Source: Opitutia bacterium (lineage in GTDB: Bacteria; Verrucomicrobiota; Verrucomicrobiia; Opitutales; Coraliomargaritaceae). Taken from it: 12,363 nucleotides of DNA. The notes under the pieces are model-generated. The model was not told the origin of the DNA, searched no databases, and saw only the letters and a list, made by a program, of their open reading frames with translations. The stretch's first letter is position 1; each line of letters starts with the position of its first letter. Shown here one piece after another: positions 1-6,254 of the stretch. Position numbers and translations under genes: made by a program. The stretch lies in contig DOCS01000229.1 of the NCBI GenBank assembly GCA_003503355.1, positions 7,841 through 20,203 on the forward strand. The letters run 5' to 3'.

Positions 1-605
1 GCGACGATGCGGATCGGCGGTTTTTCCTTCAGCATGGTGCGGATCTGCACAGTTGAGGTGTGGGTGCGCAGCAGGTATTTCTCGTCCGCGTGCTTGCCAA
101 CGTTGCTGACCTTGAGTGCATCCGGCAGATAGTAGGAATCCTGCATATCACGGGCCGGATGATCACTCGGAATGTTAAGTGCGTCGAAGCAGTAATGCTC
201 CGTTTCGACCTCGGTTGCTTCTGCCACGGAAAAACCAATGCGACGAAACAGCGCCACCATCTCCTCGCGCACTTGCGAGATTGGATGCAAAGTGCCGCGA
301 TCCAGATCGGGACAGGGCAAGGTCGGATCAATCGCAGGGCCGAGTTTAGCGGCGAGTTCAGCGGCTTCGAGGCGCTCGAGCACTTCATCGAGCGCGGCAG
401 TCACCGCCTGCTTGGCCTCGTTGATCAGCTTACCCATGGCAGGCTTGTCTTCTTTGGGCACCTTGCCCATGCTCTTCATCACATCGGTGAGAGCGCCCTT
501 GGGCCCAGAAATGGTCGCCTTGTAGGACTCAAATTCTGCGCGTGTTTCAATCTTGGGTGCGGCTTGCCGCACGCCCGCTACGATGGCTGTTAACTCTTCT
601 TGCAT
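1..605 (-). CDS. pheS: Phenylalanine-tRNA ligase alpha subunit, N-terminal part (runs off left edge)
   Basis: PheS is the catalytic alpha subunit of the cytoplasmic alpha2-beta2 enzyme that charges tRNA-Phe. Seen: an ATG at 605-603 opens a frame of 201 codons with no stop before the window edge. Residues 1-90 are a charged, helical region as in the tRNA-binding coiled coil of PheS. Class II synthetase signatures follow: GTLHPI (104-109), FDALN (140-144), HPARDMQD (149-156) and LLRTHTSTVQIRTM (178-191). In the last motif Thr stands where many PheS proteins have Pro (HTSPVQ). The C-terminal catalytic portion lies outside the window, so pheT linkage cannot be judged. The gene is divergent from truC across 287 bp. 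Only a weak GGGTAG-like stretch precedes the ATG. The identification is secure. Confidence 0.96.
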   Translation of the reverse strand, partial: MQEELTAIVAGVRQAAPKIETRAEFESYKATISGPKGALTDVMKSMGKVPKEDKPAMGKLINEAKQAVTAALDEVLERLEAAELAAKLGPAIDPTLPCPDLDRGTLHPISQVREEMVALFRRIGFSVAEATEVETEHYCFDALNIPSDHPARDMQDSYYLPDALKVSNVGKHADEKYLLRTHTSTVQIRTMLKEKPPIRIV

Positions 606-892
606 GATTCTACCCGTTAAAGTGAATCGATCAAGGTTTCAGCCTGCACCGTTTTGTCGAGACGGATTTCGCTAAAAGTTGTTAAATTCGCCCTTTAGCT
701 AGGCTGCATCCGAGCTACCTAACCCAAGCGAGGCGACTGTACGCACAGACTTAAACCGCGGCATCCATGTCTCTAAATACGGCACCATTTGAGTTTGAAT
801 CCCTCCCGCAATCGCGCGACATCGTCAAGCCAAGTGCGCCAATCAAACAAATAAGCTTCCAATTCGACCTGGAGTGAGCCCTGAATACTCTC
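606..892. other. Divergent pheS/truC intergenic region, no gene seen
   Basis: These 287 bp separate the divergent starts of pheS and truC and must hold promoters for both. I see no convincing -35/-10 pair in either direction, no hairpin followed by a T-run, and no T-box-like leader for pheS. A GGAG at 871-874 is the only clear Shine-Dalgarno-like sequence near truC. It lies 18 nt before the ATG at 893, which is unusually far. Confidence 0.5.
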
Positions 893-1582
893 ATGCACTT
901 ACCGATCCTCTATCAGGACGCTGACTACGTCGCGATCGACAAACCGCCAGGCTTACTGGTGCATCGCACGCAACTGGATGTTCAGGCAACGGAATTCGCG
1001 CTGCAAATGCTTCGCGATCAAATCGGACAAGCGGTCTTCCCCTGCCATCGCCTGGACCGCCCGACCAGTGGCATTTTGCTCTTTGCACTGAATCCCTTGG
1101 CACATAGTTTTGCGCAGGCTCAATTCGCAGAGCAGAAAGCGCATAAGGAATACCATGCCGTGGTCCGCGGTTGGGCTGCAGATTCTGGCCTGATCGACTA
1201 CGATTTACGCTCGGAATACAATCCCGAAAAGTCACACAGCGCGCAAACTGAATATAGTTGCCTCAAACGGTCACAGATCGACCTCCCCGTCGGACGCTAC
1301 CCGAGTGCACGATTCTCGTTATTAAAGCTCCATCCACTCACTGGGCGCACGCATCAACTACGGCGCCACTTGGCCCACATTCGGCACCCGATTGTGGGAG
1401 ACACGCGCCACGGCGATAGTGCTCAAAACAAATTCTTACGCCAACACTGCGGTCTGCAACGCCTGTTGCTGCGCGCCACTCAGCTGCAAATCGAGCACCC
1501 AATTACATCCACTCGACTCTGTATCTGCGCACAGGAAGATCACACATTCTCCGAAATACTCCAACGCCTCAAGCTAGTGTGA
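893..1582 (+). CDS. truC: tRNA pseudouridine(65) synthase TruC, RluA family
   Basis: TruC converts uridine 65 in the acceptor/T-stem region of certain tRNAs to pseudouridine. Seen: 229 residues with the RluA-family catalytic motif HRLDRPTSG at 52-60, where Asp55 is the expected nucleophile. The C-terminal signature GRTHQLRRHLAHIRHPIVGD (151-170) is followed by TRHGD. The N-terminus MHLPILYQDADYVAIDKPPG and the internal stretches RDQIGQ and KEYHAVVRGW align by eye with E. coli TruC rather than with RluA, RluC or RluD. There is no S4 domain, as expected for TruC. The protein is about 30 residues shorter than the E. coli one, lacking only its C-terminal tail. The ATG at 893 fits the family N-terminus. 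A CTG at 881 has better spacing to GGAG (871-874) and would add four residues. The 3' end overlaps the opposing kinase gene by 9 bp. Confidence 0.92.
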   Translation: MHLPILYQDADYVAIDKPPGLLVHRTQLDVQATEFALQMLRDQIGQAVFPCHRLDRPTSGILLFALNPLAHSFAQAQFAEQKAHKEYHAVVRGWAADSGLIDYDLRSEYNPEKSHSAQTEYSCLKRSQIDLPVGRYPSARFSLLKLHPLTGRTHQLRRHLAHIRHPIVGDTRHGDSAQNKFLRQHCGLQRLLLRATQLQIEHPITSTRLCICAQEDHTFSEILQRLKLV

Positions 1583-3517
1583 GATCCGACCATGCAGAGG
1601 GAATAGGCTGACGATCTTTTTCTTGAGTAAATCGACAGCGAGCGGTTTCGTCAGATAAGCATCCATTCCCACCTCCAAGCAACGGGATTCCTCACTCGAT
1701 AATGCATTGGCTGTCAACGCCATGATCTTAACCTTTTTCATCGCCTCGCCAGCGCTTCCCTCGCGAATTAACTGAGTGGCCTCAAGCCCCCCCATTATGG
1801 GCATTTGCAGATCCATGAAGATCAAGTCGCACGGGTTGTCCTTCAAATAGTCAATCAGCATGGAACCATTTTCTTTGAAAACTGCGGACCATCCCATGCG
1901 CTTCAAGACAATCTTCAACACTCGCTGGTTGGCATTATCATCTTCTGCGACAACAATCTGCAATGGGATCCTTTCACCCAAAGCCATTGAGGACGGAATA
2001 ACCGGTTGCTCTTGAATGTCGACCTTGGGGGAAGCGACAGGGTGTGACTTAGTTTGTTTGCTTCCCGCGATCACCTTCACCCGAATCGTGGCATAAAAGC
2101 GCGAGCCCTCGCCGGCTTGACTGGTTGCCCAAACCTTGCCGTTCATTGCTTCAGCAAGACGCTTACAAATAGCCAGTCCGAGTCCAGTCCCACCGTATTT
2201 ACGTGTCATCGAGGAATCCGCTTGCGAGAAGGAGCTGAAGAGATTCTGTAGATGTTCTTGCTTGATGCCGATACCGGTGTCGCGGACTTCGAATTCAATC
2301 GAACTCAGGTCATTAGTATTCGTCAGTGAATCACCACGAACAAGCAGGCAAACTTCACCGGCCTTGGTAAATTTAACCGCATTCGACAACAAATTGGTCA
2401 GGATCTGACGGATGCGCGTTTCGTCCCCTTCTATCAATCGTGGCACATCGTCAGCAATCTCGATTCTCAGATTGATCCCTTTCTGCGCCGCTTGGTTGAA
2501 GAAAAGGGCGACGAGCTCTCGTAGTGCCTTAACTAGATTGAACCGACGTACTTCGAACTCCAAGTGGCCTGATTCGATTTTAGAAAAGTCAAGAATGTCG
2601 TTAATTATAGCCAACAATGTTTTGCCGCTGGAGCAGATCGTATCCACGTACTCCGATTGCTCTTTATTTAAATCGGTTTCTGAAAGTATCTCTATAAATC
2701 CAAGCACGCCATTCAAAGGGGTGCGAATTTCATGACTCATCATCGCTAGGAAGTCACCCTTTGCATGATTCGCATTGTCGGCCTGCTGCGCGGATAGTTG
2801 CGACTTTTCGATCGCTAGCTCTAGGCGCTCATTCGCCGTCTTCAACTGCTGCTGAGTCAACTCAGCAGCTTCCTTCATACTGAGAGCGGCTTTATGCCCC
2901 TGCTGCAGTGCTTCCACATGCTTCAGCAAGTCATTGTTAGTCTCCACGAGTTCCTGCTCCGCACCCTTCCAGCGTTGCTCAGTTTCATTATGCTCAGACA
3001 ACAGACAACGCATCGCCTCAGCAAGTTCGCCGAACTCTTGAAAGTCAAAAGCCTGCGGCATCAGCTCAGAGCACTCGCGAGCACCCTTAGTTAAGCGATC
3101 CCTCAGCAGGTTTAAGTTCTGATTCACGATGCGAGCGATGTGCTTCGAGGCCAGAATGGGCACAGTAATCCCAAGTAATAAGAGGACCGAAGCGACTGTC
3201 ATGTGCTGCCAGAACTCACGGTCAATATCAGCCAAGAGCTCACGCCGAATTACCTCGATTTCATCCGTGCGGTCGCCGGAAAAATCGTTCATCTGCGTGA
3301 CCTGCAGACTACTTTGATTGATTAAACTCTCACGGGCATCGATAAACTCGGAAACCTTCATCGAAGTTAACCAAGCCAAGACCACCACTAGCACCAGAAT
3401 CATCGGTACCCCTGCATACAAAAAGAAAGTCCTCTCGATCGTATTTGACGGTTTACCCACGATGGCACTCCCCCTTCCCGAACCACGCGGAGGAATCGAG
3501 GCCATCGATACAATCAT
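1574..3517 (-). CDS. Membrane-bound hybrid sensor histidine kinase with C-terminal receiver domain
   Basis: This 647-residue kinase probably autophosphorylates and passes the phosphate to its own receiver; the stimulus is unknown. Seen in order: transmembrane helix about 31-52; a short extracytoplasmic segment (53-105) with no known sensor fold recognised; transmembrane helix about 106-124; a HAMP-like stretch (125-178, including [11 protein letters not shown]); a Gln/Glu-rich coiled coil (178-250); HisKA with [10 protein letters not shown] and phosphoacceptor His262; and HATPase_c with N-box [10 protein letters not shown] (375-384), DTGIGI (413-418) and GGTGLGL (442-448). The receiver has acidic pocket D526/D527, phosphoacceptor Asp569, Thr602 and Lys624. 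All catalytic residues are intact. No Hpt protein or response regulator lies nearby, so it is an orphan here. The start at 3517 has no strong Shine-Dalgarno; Met5 (3505) is an alternative. The stop overlaps truC. Confidence 0.93.
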   Translation of the reverse strand: MIVSMASIPPRGSGRGSAIVGKPSNTIERTFFLYAGVPMILVLVVVLAWLTSMKVSEFIDARESLINQSSLQVTQMNDFSGDRTDEIEVIRRELLADIDREFWQHMTVASVLLLLGITVPILASKHIARIVNQNLNLLRDRLTKGARECSELMPQAFDFQEFGELAEAMRCLLSEHNETEQRWKGAEQELVETNNDLLKHVEALQQGHKAALSMKEAAELTQQQLKTANERLELAIEKSQLSAQQADNANHAKGDFLAMMSHEIRTPLNGVLGFIEILSETDLNKEQSEYVDTICSSGKTLLAIINDILDFSKIESGHLEFEVRRFNLVKALRELVALFFNQAAQKGINLRIEIADDVPRLIEGDETRIRQILTNLLSNAVKFTKAGEVCLLVRGDSLTNTNDLSSIEFEVRDTGIGIKQEHLQNLFSSFSQADSSMTRKYGGTGLGLAICKRLAEAMNGKVWATSQAGEGSRFYATIRVKVIAGSKQTKSHPVASPKVDIQEQPVIPSSMALGERIPLQIVVAEDDNANQRVLKIVLKRMGWSAVFKENGSMLIDYLKDNPCDLIFMDLQMPIMGGLEATQLIREGSAGEAMKKVKIMALTANALSSEESRCLEVGMDAYLTKPLAVDLLKKKIVSLFPLHGRISH

Positions 3518-3591
3518 CGACTCGAGCTACACTCGGGTTGCGCGGGCGCAAGACACAAGGTCCGAGCAATACAGGGCTGGCTGATATAAAT

Positions 3592-3624
3592 ACAAAAAGC
3601 ACCCGAGCAATACACTGAGGGCGC
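3592..3624 (-). terminator. Terminator-like hairpin in the leader of the hybrid kinase gene (possible attenuator)
   Basis: On the minus strand GCGCCC (3624-3619) can pair with GGGTGC (3604-3599), six pairs with one G-U, around a 14-nt loop. TTTTT and further T-rich sequence follow at 3598-3585. It sits about 10-45 nt after the predicted transcription start and well before the ATG at 3517. If functional it would abort kinase transcription, so attenuation is possible. The stem is short and the loop large, so this is a weak call. Confidence 0.3.
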
Positions 3625-3641
3625 GGGATAATTGCACTTAT

Positions 3642-3670
3642 ATTATACATTGCAGCAGGGATTCTCTCAA
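3642..3670 (-). promoter_or_regulatory. Sigma70-type promoter of the hybrid kinase gene
   Basis: Reading the minus strand, -35 TTGAGA (3670-3665) and a perfect -10 TATAAT (3647-3642) are separated by exactly 17 bp. Transcription would begin near 3635, giving a leader of about 118 nt before the ATG at 3517. It lies downstream of the rsfS stop, so the kinase can be transcribed apart from nadD-rsfS. Two near-identical 9-bp direct repeats lie just upstream at 3682-3690 and 3704-3712. Confidence 0.75.
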
Positions 3671-3773
3671 ACTCCATAGACGTGTACCACGGAATGAGAT
3701 GAGGTATACCACCGCACCCCCTGCTTAATCAACAAAAATACAATTAGTCGAGCAAGCACCTGCCTTTTGCCAG

Positions 3774-4139
3774 CTAGAGTTCGACTGGATCCGAATCTCT
3801 CCAGAGGTAATCCAGACGATACAAATCACGCATCTCCTCTGTCTGCAAATGAACCATAAAGTCAAAAGCATCGACCACTACCCAGCCGCTACCAACCTCA
3901 CGATCTGCTCCCAGCAACTGAACACCAGCTTGACTCAAAGCCTTATCAAGTCCAGCTTTGAGCGCCTTGAGGTGCGGGTTGGAAGTCCCAGTAGCAAGGA
4001 CGATGTAGTCCGTGATGGACGATGTTTCACGAACATCGAGCACGCGAATCGCTTCGCCTTTTTTGTCTTCGATTGCGGATACCGCGCAGCGAATTTCATC
4101 GAGCGTTGCATTAGTCTGTTTCTCTTTTGAAGTGGCCAT
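3774..4139 (-). CDS. rsfS: Ribosomal silencing factor RsfS (Iojap/RsfA family)
   Basis: RsfS binds ribosomal protein uL14 on the 50S subunit and blocks joining with 30S, lowering translation during starvation. Seen: 121 residues, the usual family size, with SSITDYIVLATGTSNPHL (40-57) and the C-terminal signature GWVVVDAFDFMVHLQTEEMR (85-104) followed by DLYRLDYLW (105-113). The frame is open upstream to 4199, but a start there would overlap nadD by about 50 bp. The ATG at 4139 gives the normal family length and leaves 10 bp after the nadD stop. A purine-rich AGAAAGA precedes it. It is co-directional with nadD and almost certainly co-transcribed, a pairing common across bacteria. No clear terminator follows the stop. 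Confidence 0.94.
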   Translation of the reverse strand: MATSKEKQTNATLDEIRCAVSAIEDKKGEAIRVLDVRETSSITDYIVLATGTSNPHLKALKAGLDKALSQAGVQLLGADREVGSGWVVVDAFDFMVHLQTEEMRDLYRLDYLWRDSDPVEL

Positions 4140-4149
4140 ATGTTTCTTT

Positions 4150-4761
4150 CTACGTGTTCGTATAAAGCTCCTGCTCGGAAATGAAAGCCTCAACTGCACT
4201 TGGCACGAAACCTTTCAGTGATTGTCCCTGCTCGCAGCGCATCCTGACCTCGCTGGAACTCTCCGACATCAGCGGCGCTTCCACCATCTGGTAACGCAAT
4301 CCGGCGATCGGCTGAGGTTGCAGAGCACTCCCCGGTCGAGCCAAGACTAAGAAAGTCACCAGCGCCGCCAGTTCGTCGATCCGGTGCCAGCGCTCGAGTT
4401 GTTCGAACTGATCACCGCCGACGATCCAGTACAATTCAGTATTACCCATGCGTTCGCGAAAATGACGCACGGTATCAAGCGTATAGCTAAGCCCACCCTT
4501 CTCAATCTCATACGGATCCACCTCGAAGTGCATCTGTCCAACAAGCGCCAAACGGAGCATCTGCAAGCGGGCGGCGTCATCTGTACGCGGCGCATGCAAC
4601 TTTAATGGCGACTGCGCAGCGGGAATAAAAATTACCTGATCCAACTGCGCCTGCTCGAGCGCGTAGTGCGCCACCCTGAGATGGGCACTGTGAACCGGAT
4701 CAAACGCCCCTCCATACAAAGCCACCCGCACAGGCGTGTTGTCGTTTTCGAGATCTTTCAT
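4150..4761 (-). CDS. nadD: Nicotinate-nucleotide adenylyltransferase NadD
   Basis: NadD joins nicotinate mononucleotide and ATP to give deamido-NAD in NAD biosynthesis (cytoplasm). Seen: 203 residues with the nucleotidyltransferase motif GGAFDPVHSAHL (17-28), SYTLDTV (92-98), WIVGGDQF (112-119) and SSSEVR (168-173), which corresponds to the ISSTxIR motif. Two positions differ from the common GGTFDPxHxGH form: Ala19 replaces Thr and Ala26 replaces Gly. The HxxH histidines (His24, His27) remain. I chose the ATG at 4761 because it puts the motif at the usual distance from the N-terminus. In-frame ATGs at 4815 and 4848 would add 18 or 29 residues without family likeness and would run into the divergent ExoD-like gene's leader or start. 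No Shine-Dalgarno is visible. rsfS follows 10 bp downstream. Confidence 0.94.
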   Translation of the reverse strand: MKDLENDNTPVRVALYGGAFDPVHSAHLRVAHYALEQAQLDQVIFIPAAQSPLKLHAPRTDDAARLQMLRLALVGQMHFEVDPYEIEKGGLSYTLDTVRHFRERMGNTELYWIVGGDQFEQLERWHRIDELAALVTFLVLARPGSALQPQPIAGLRYQMVEAPLMSESSSEVRMRCEQGQSLKGFVPSAVEAFISEQELYTNT

Positions 4762-4832
4762 ACGTTGACAGATTGTTTTGACCTTCCTTGCATCCAATAC
4801 ATCAGCCTTGTACATAATCCCTGAAGCGCAAC

Positions 4833-5495
4833 ATGCAAACGACCGCAAACGACACCGCCCACACCTCCCTCGCTGCTACGCTGGAAGGCACCCTCGCCAG
4901 TGAACATGAGAACGGCCCCTCCATTGGCGAAATCACCGATGCCGTGGGCGAAAAAGGCTTCGGCCTACTGCTGGTCGTGCTCTCACTGCCCAGCGCCCTG
5001 CCTGTCCCTGCGCCCGGATACAGCACCCCTTTCGGTATCGTCATCGCTTTGATCGCCCTGCAAATGCTCCTCGGCCGGCAAACCGTGTGGCTGCCTGCAC
5101 GCTTGCTATCGATTCGAATCAAACCTGCACTCGCGAACAAGATGATCGGTGCTGCCAGCAAATTCCTTCGCGCTATCGAGCATCTTATCCGTCCCCGCCA
5201 GCAATGGATTCGCTCTCGGCCCGGGCAATCCGCACTCGCCATCGTCATCGTCGTCATGGCATGCCTGATGATGCTACCAATACCACTGACCAATACCATG
5301 CCAGCGATGGTCATCTTCCTGATTGGCATCGGCCTCTCCGAAGATGACGGCTTACTCGCGATCGGCGCCTTCGCCATCGGTTGCGCAGCGGTCTTCCTAT
5401 ATGCATACATTATCTATCTAGTAGTTACCCAAGGACCCGAAGCAGCCGAAGGGATCAAAGACTGGATCAAGACTCAACTCGGGATGAGTGCATAA
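4833..5495 (+). CDS. ExoD-family (exopolysaccharide synthesis) inner-membrane protein
   Basis: Proteins of this family are named after rhizobial ExoD, whose loss affects exopolysaccharide and alkali tolerance; the biochemical role is not established. Seen: 220 residues. A soluble N-terminus with IGEITDAVGEKGFGLLLVVL (31-50) leads into the hydrophobic Pro-rich stretch SLPSALPVPAPGYSTPFG. LQMLLGRQTVWLPARLL (76-92) is the family hallmark. Further hydrophobic helices lie at about 131-150, 152-168 and 172-199. A short basic segment (RPRQQWIRSRPG, 120-131) lies between the membrane halves. Start ATG at 4833 is preceded by a weak TGAAG. The gene is divergent from nadD over 71 bp. There is no polysaccharide cluster nearby and no clear terminator, so its job here cannot be inferred from context. 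Confidence 0.88.
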   Translation: MQTTANDTAHTSLAATLEGTLASEHENGPSIGEITDAVGEKGFGLLLVVLSLPSALPVPAPGYSTPFGIVIALIALQMLLGRQTVWLPARLLSIRIKPALANKMIGAASKFLRAIEHLIRPRQQWIRSRPGQSALAIVIVVMACLMMLPIPLTNTMPAMVIFLIGIGLSEDDGLLAIGAFAIGCAAVFLYAYIIYLVVTQGPEAAEGIKDWIKTQLGMSA

Positions 5496-5955
5496 AAGCA
5501 TAATTCATCAGCGATTTACAGGGAACAGTGAAACGTTGAATTCCCAAGCCTGCATGTGCTTCGTGCGAATCATTCGCTTAGCGGGCAACTGGGTGCGACG
5601 ATCCAGGTAGAAGTCTAGCGAGCAGTGAGCGCCAATTCTTCATCGGCATTTCCAGTGCCGCTGTAGCAGCTAGACCCTATCACAATGCGGACGACTATCA
5701 GCTGACGCAGACTTCGTTTGCTAAAGAATTCTCGCCGAGCTACACCCCAACAAGCTCCGCTTCGAATTCTGACTGCTGTAAAGGCACTGGAGTTACTATA
5801 AGCGGCACGCTACATCTTTTGCCATCTCGGCTCATGTCGCCCCTTTAGATTGATCATCGATTCGCGGGGAAATAACGAGAAAATCAGCTATCGCCGTTTT
5901 GCGACGCTGACGCAACAGCGGTTGCCCAGCATGCCATTCCCGTACAAGGACGGTG
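5496..5955. other. Gene-free stretch with imperfect inverted repeats
   Basis: About 460 bp lie between the ExoD-like gene and the tRNA-Gln terminator. I recognise no protein. A plus-strand frame is open for 88 codons (5582-5845) but has no usable start: its only ATG is four codons from the end. A shorter minus-strand frame over the same DNA is also open, so openness alone means little. The region holds imperfect inverted repeats. Outer arms at 5652-5669 and 5773-5790 match at 14 of 18 positions. Inner arms GAATTC (5726-5731, 5764-5769) and GAGCT/AGCTC (5737-5741, 5753-5757) surround an 11-nt loop. A decayed gene, a dispersed repeat or a structured RNA are all possible. Confidence 0.45.
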
Positions 5956-5991
5956 AAATAAAAAATCCCTGCTGAACGAATCAGCAGGGAT
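5956..5991 (-). terminator. Rho-independent terminator of tRNA-Gln
   Basis: On the minus strand ATCCCTGCTGA (5991-5981) and TCAGCAGGGAT (5975-5965) form a perfect 11-bp stem with a 5-nt loop. The T-run TTTTTATTT (5964-5956) follows. The hairpin begins 8 nt beyond the tRNA 3' end. The opposite direction has no T-run, so it acts on the tRNA strand only. Confidence 0.93.
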
Positions 5992-5999
5992 CTTAAAAA

Positions 6000-6073
6000 T
6001 GGTAGGCCCACAGGGATTTGAACCCCGAATGACTGCACCAAAAACAGTAGTGTTACCATTACACCATAGGCCT
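6000..6073 (-). tRNA. tRNA-Gln (anticodon TTG), CCA encoded
   Basis: Folding the minus strand by eye gives a full cloverleaf. The acceptor stem is AGGCCTA with TGGGCCT (one G-U). The D-arm is GTG/CAC. The anticodon stem is ACTGT/GCAGT around the seven-base loop TTTTGGT, which gives anticodon TTG and reads CAA (Gln), with wobble to CAG. A five-base variable region precedes a T-arm with loop TTCAAAT. The discriminator base is A, followed by an encoded CCA (6002-6000). Total length is 74 nt with CCA. It stands alone, divergent from pyrH, with its own promoter and terminator, so it is a single-tRNA transcription unit. Confidence 0.96.
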
Positions 6074-6086
6074 ATTGAGATGCCGA

Positions 6087-6114
6087 ACAGTAGAAATGAT
6101 TCCTCACCCGTCAA
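6087..6114 (-). promoter_or_regulatory. Probable promoter of tRNA-Gln
   Basis: On the minus strand -35 TTGACG (6114-6109) is followed after 16 bp by TACTGT (6092-6087). Transcription would start about 7 nt before the mature tRNA 5' end at 6073, which suits a stable-RNA gene. The -35 is strong; the -10 matches the consensus at only three of six positions. Confidence 0.5.
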
Positions 6115-6203
6115 GCCCTCAATTTAAGAAATTTCATTTTTTTAAATCTGATTCGCAGCCTTAATAATTTAAAGCCCGTTCGTTCATTATTTTGCGCTTC
6201 ATC

Positions 6204-6217
6204 ACCCATCGATGGGT
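6204..6217. promoter_or_regulatory. Perfect 14-bp palindrome, operator-like, upstream of pyrH
   Basis: ACCCATCGATGGGT is a perfect dyad whose last base is the first base of the predicted pyrH -35 (TTGACG, 6217-6222). That position suits a dimeric repressor or activator site. No regulator gene is present in the window, and the protein involved, if any, is unknown. Confidence 0.4.
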
Positions 6218-6245
6218 TGACGTCATAGCATAAAGTGCGTTTAAA
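6217..6245 (+). promoter_or_regulatory. Possible promoter of the pyrH-frr-proB operon
   Basis: TTGACG (6217-6222), 17 bp, then TTTAAA (6240-6245), which matches the -10 consensus at four of six positions. The predicted start, near 6252, leaves only a few bases before the ATG at 6255. Together with the absence of a Shine-Dalgarno, this suggests a very short leader or a leaderless mRNA. Confidence 0.4.
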
Positions 6246-6254
6246 ACGGCGCTA

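Noticed and set aside
60..593. Long plus-strand open frame of 177 codons
   Set aside because: It is antisense to pheS, whose class II synthetase motifs read clearly on the minus strand; the plus-strand translation shows no family likeness.
606..641. TTGATC-16-TAGAAT on the minus strand before pheS
   Set aside because: The -10-like TAGAAT ends one base before the pheS ATG, so transcription would start inside the gene.
4765..4793. Possible plus-strand promoter for the ExoD-like gene (perfect TTGACA at 4765-4770)
   Set aside because: The hexamer 17 bp downstream (TTGCAT) matches the -10 consensus at only three positions and lacks the key A; the TTGACA also lies just before the nadD start.
4802..5410. 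Minus-strand open frame of 202 codons opposite the ExoD-like gene
   Set aside because: Its translation is low-complexity and Ser/Arg-rich, while the plus strand gives a coherent ExoD-family membrane protein.
5530..5555. Hairpin after the ExoD-like gene (GCATG/CGTGC) as a terminator
   Set aside because: The stem is only five pairs including a G-U, and no T-run follows.
5832..6114. Two minus-strand open frames over the tRNA-Gln region
   Set aside because: They run through the mature tRNA and its terminator hairpin, which explain the conserved structure; no protein family is recognisable.
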